A DNA stretch of 64,000 bases from contig CAYWPG010000010.1 of NCBI GenBank assembly GCA_964460035.1, positions 1-64,000 on the forward strand, written 5' to 3'. Positions 62,468-64,000 of the stretch are shown here, piece by piece (within the stretch, counting starts at the first letter, position 1; the number at the start of each line of letters is the position of its first letter). The position numbers and the translations under genes are program-made. The notes below the pieces were generated by a model. The model worked only from the letters and a program-made list of their open reading frames with translations, was not told where the DNA came from and made no database searches. This stretch comes from CAYWPG01 sp964460035. GTDB taxonomy: Bacteria; Pseudomonadota; Gammaproteobacteria; Nitrococcales; AK92.

Positions 62468-64000
62468 ATGCTAATTACTACGACCTTGTTGCGGCCGCGT
62501 GCGCTCGCACTGCTGGCTGCAATTCTTGGCTCTTTCATCGCGGGCCTGGCTCAGGCAGCGCCAACGCCACCCGGACAGCCGCAGTTCGAGATCGTGGGCA
62601 CGACGTCCAAGGGCGCGGACGTCCGCGTCACCTGGGCAGAACCGACCAGCGGCAAGCCCGCCTCGTACCGCTATCGTGGCGGCGTCAACACCGGCGGGGG
62701 CTGGAGTACGCAAGGCGAAACGGCAAATCGCACTATCGTTCTGCGCGATGTGCCGCTGGGCGGCAGCTATTGGCTTTGCACACGCGCGGTCGGCGCCGAT
62801 CGGGTGGCCGGGCCGGAGGCTTGCAACAGCTTTACTACGCATGCGGCGACACCGCCCGCCACCCCCGGGCAGCCGCAGTTCCAAGTTCAGTCGGTGACGG
62901 CGCAAGGGGCGGATATCCGCGTAAGCTGGGCGCCATCCGCCAGCGACAATGTCATCGAGTACATCTATCGCGCGGAGTCGACCCAGGAGGGTAACCGCTG
63001 GAGCGCTACCGGGCGCGGCAGCGAGCGCCAGGTCTTGCTGGAAGGCGTGCCGCTAGCCGGGGCCTATTCCTTCTGCGTAAAGGCCAGCGCCAATGGCCTG
63101 GAGGGCGGCGAGCGCTGCAATAGCTTCTCCACGCCGGCCAGTGCCAATCCGATAAGCGTGCCGGGCCGGCCCACGTTCAACGAGACCGTTACCGACAAAG
63201 GCAGCCAAGTCAAAGTCAGCTGGGCGCGACCCGCTACCGGGATGCCGGTTGCCTATCACTACCGCAGCGGTCTGGAAGGCGGCGGCTGGTCGCAGCAAGG
63301 CAAGGTCGGCACCCGCAGCCTGGTGCTCGAAGCGCTGCAACCGGGGCAGTACTGGTTCTGCCTCAGTGCCGAAGATAGAACGGGCAGCCGCAGCGGCGAG
63401 ACCTGCAACAGCTTCACCACTACCGCGCCGCCGGTGGGCGCCAAGCCCGGTCAGCCCGTGACCAACGAATGCGCCAGCCCGCGACCGGAATGGATCTGGT
63501 GCGACGACTTCGAGCAGGACCGCATCGCGTCGTATTACGAGGCCTCCATGCCGCGCAAGGCGGGTGTGGGCGTCAACGGCTCGACGGCTGTGGTGGGGCG
63601 CTATCTGCTAGGCACTTCGGAGGCAGGCAACCTCAAGCTCGGTTTCGGGCGCACGCCCCGTCCGAGCATGCGCCCGGTGGATGGCGGCAGCCGCAACTAC
63701 CGAGAAATCTATTGGCGCGTCTATGTCAGGACGCCGGCCAATTGGCAAGGCGGCGGCGCCGACAAGCTGAGCCGTGCCACCGTCATTGGCGGCAGTAACC
63801 TGCAGCAGGCGATGATCGCCCACGTCTGGAGCGGGGCCGATCCCGGGCCGAACCAGAACTATCTGATGATCGACCCGGCCACCGGCGTCGATGCTTCGGG
63901 CCGCCTGGTCACCACGCGCTACAACGACTTCAACAACCTGCGCTGGCTGGGCGCGCGGCGCGGCAGCACGCCGCTGTTCGAGCCCGCCCGCCGCGGTCAG
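62468..64000 (+). CDS. Exported protein with three FnIII domains and a jellyroll, paralog 3 (truncated by window end)
   Basis: At least 511 codons, open to the last base. A signal peptide (LLRPRALALLAAILGSFIAGLAQA) is followed by three fibronectin III-like domains at about 35-125, 130-225 and 230-328. Each ends in a CNSFTT/CNSFST motif and shares PGQPQF/PGRPTF openings. The jellyroll begins near 331 with NECASPRPEWIWCDDFEQDR. It lacks a lipobox, unlike paralogs 1 and 2. The start is the ATG at 62468, with AAGGG upstream. The last 196 bases match paralog 2 almost exactly. Likely an extracellular or surface carbohydrate-active or binding protein. Confidence 0.85.
   Translation, partial: MLITTTLLRPRALALLAAILGSFIAGLAQAAPTPPGQPQFEIVGTTSKGADVRVTWAEPTSGKPASYRYRGGVNTGGGWSTQGETANRTIVLRDVPLGGSYWLCTRAVGADRVAGPEACNSFTTHAATPPATPGQPQFQVQSVTAQGADIRVSWAPSASDNVIEYIYRAESTQEGNRWSATGRGSERQVLLEGVPLAGAYSFCVKASANGLEGGERCNSFSTPASANPISVPGRPTFNETVTDKGSQVKVSWARPATGMPVAYHYRSGLEGGGWSQQGKVGTRSLVLEALQPGQYWFCLSAEDRTGSRSGETCNSFTTTAPPVGAKPGQPVTNECASPRPEWIWCDDFEQDRIASYYEASMPRKAGVGVNGSTAVVGRYLLGTSEAGNLKLGFGRTPRPSMRPVDGGSRNYREIYWRVYVRTPANWQGGGADKLSRATVIGGSNLQQAMIAHVWSGADPGPNQNYLMIDPATGVDASGRLVTTRYNDFNNLRWLGARRGSTPLFEPARRGQ

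Overview
The window is about 64 kb of high-GC, gene-dense DNA from a gammaproteobacterial chromosome. The core block ffs-dnaX-ybaB-recR, orn beside rsgA, yadGH-type ABC genes and the many acyl-CoA dehydrogenase, SDR and acyl-CoA ligase genes fit a lipid- or hydrocarbon-using environmental lineage. A relative of the Nevskiales/Salinisphaerales is plausible, but that is inference. No phage, transposase, CRISPR array or tRNA was seen. One 100-N scaffold gap (4579-4678) lies in a HAD gene and is flanked by an exact 55-bp duplication, so it is most likely an assembly artefact.

Left region (1-14 kb), sulfatase/transport island. An orphan FixJ-type response regulator is followed by an outer-membrane barrel protein, a genuine formylglycine-generating enzyme, a secreted HAD phosphatase, a DUF1622 membrane protein, a sulfatase with a CTAGR active site and no signal peptide, and a ThrE-type exporter. 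Then come a tiny in-frame remnant of a second arylsulfatase, a BASS-type transporter, an unknown membrane protein, a frameshifted surface-antigen-like gene and a SulP anion transporter. A palindromic motif, roughly TTGGACCAAGGTCC, occurs at five places in or next to the gaps between these genes. Two copies are identical over 20 bp. I infer a regulon, possibly run by the FixJ-type protein; this is the best candidate here for an undescribed system.

Centre-left (14-30 kb), housekeeping. It holds a YadGH ABC exporter, 4.5S RNA (ffs), dnaX-ybaB-recR, a HIT protein, rsgA, orn, a KAS III-like synthase, a thioesterase, a glutathione peroxidase, an alpha/beta hydrolase and an SPW protein. A ZTP (pfl-type) riboswitch candidate precedes glyA. 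After glyA come a GIY-YIG protein, an AEC transporter, a gap with three perfect DnaA-box sequences, and an SDR.

Centre-right (30-48 kb). It holds a jellyroll lipoprotein, a two-gene darA/darB-like pair (dialkylresorcinol type), a ketone-body pair (3-hydroxybutyrate dehydrogenase and acetoacetyl-CoA synthetase), a DUF2235 hydrolase and a YraQ-type permease split into two overlapping genes. These are followed by an acyl-CoA dehydrogenase/SDR pair, an ABC exporter, an alpha/beta hydrolase, a chemoreceptor with a C-terminal sensor-like domain, and a methyltransferase.

Right region (48-64 kb). It holds a second jellyroll lipoprotein with a fibronectin III domain, a lipid-catabolic set (enoyl-CoA hydratase, acyl-CoA ligase, glyoxalase, GbsR-type regulator, SelO, SDR, acyl-CoA dehydrogenase, LysR), an orphan dnaE2 with a LexA-like box, and a third jellyroll gene with three FnIII domains that runs off the end. 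The second and third jellyroll genes share a 196-bp inverted segment that is almost identical.
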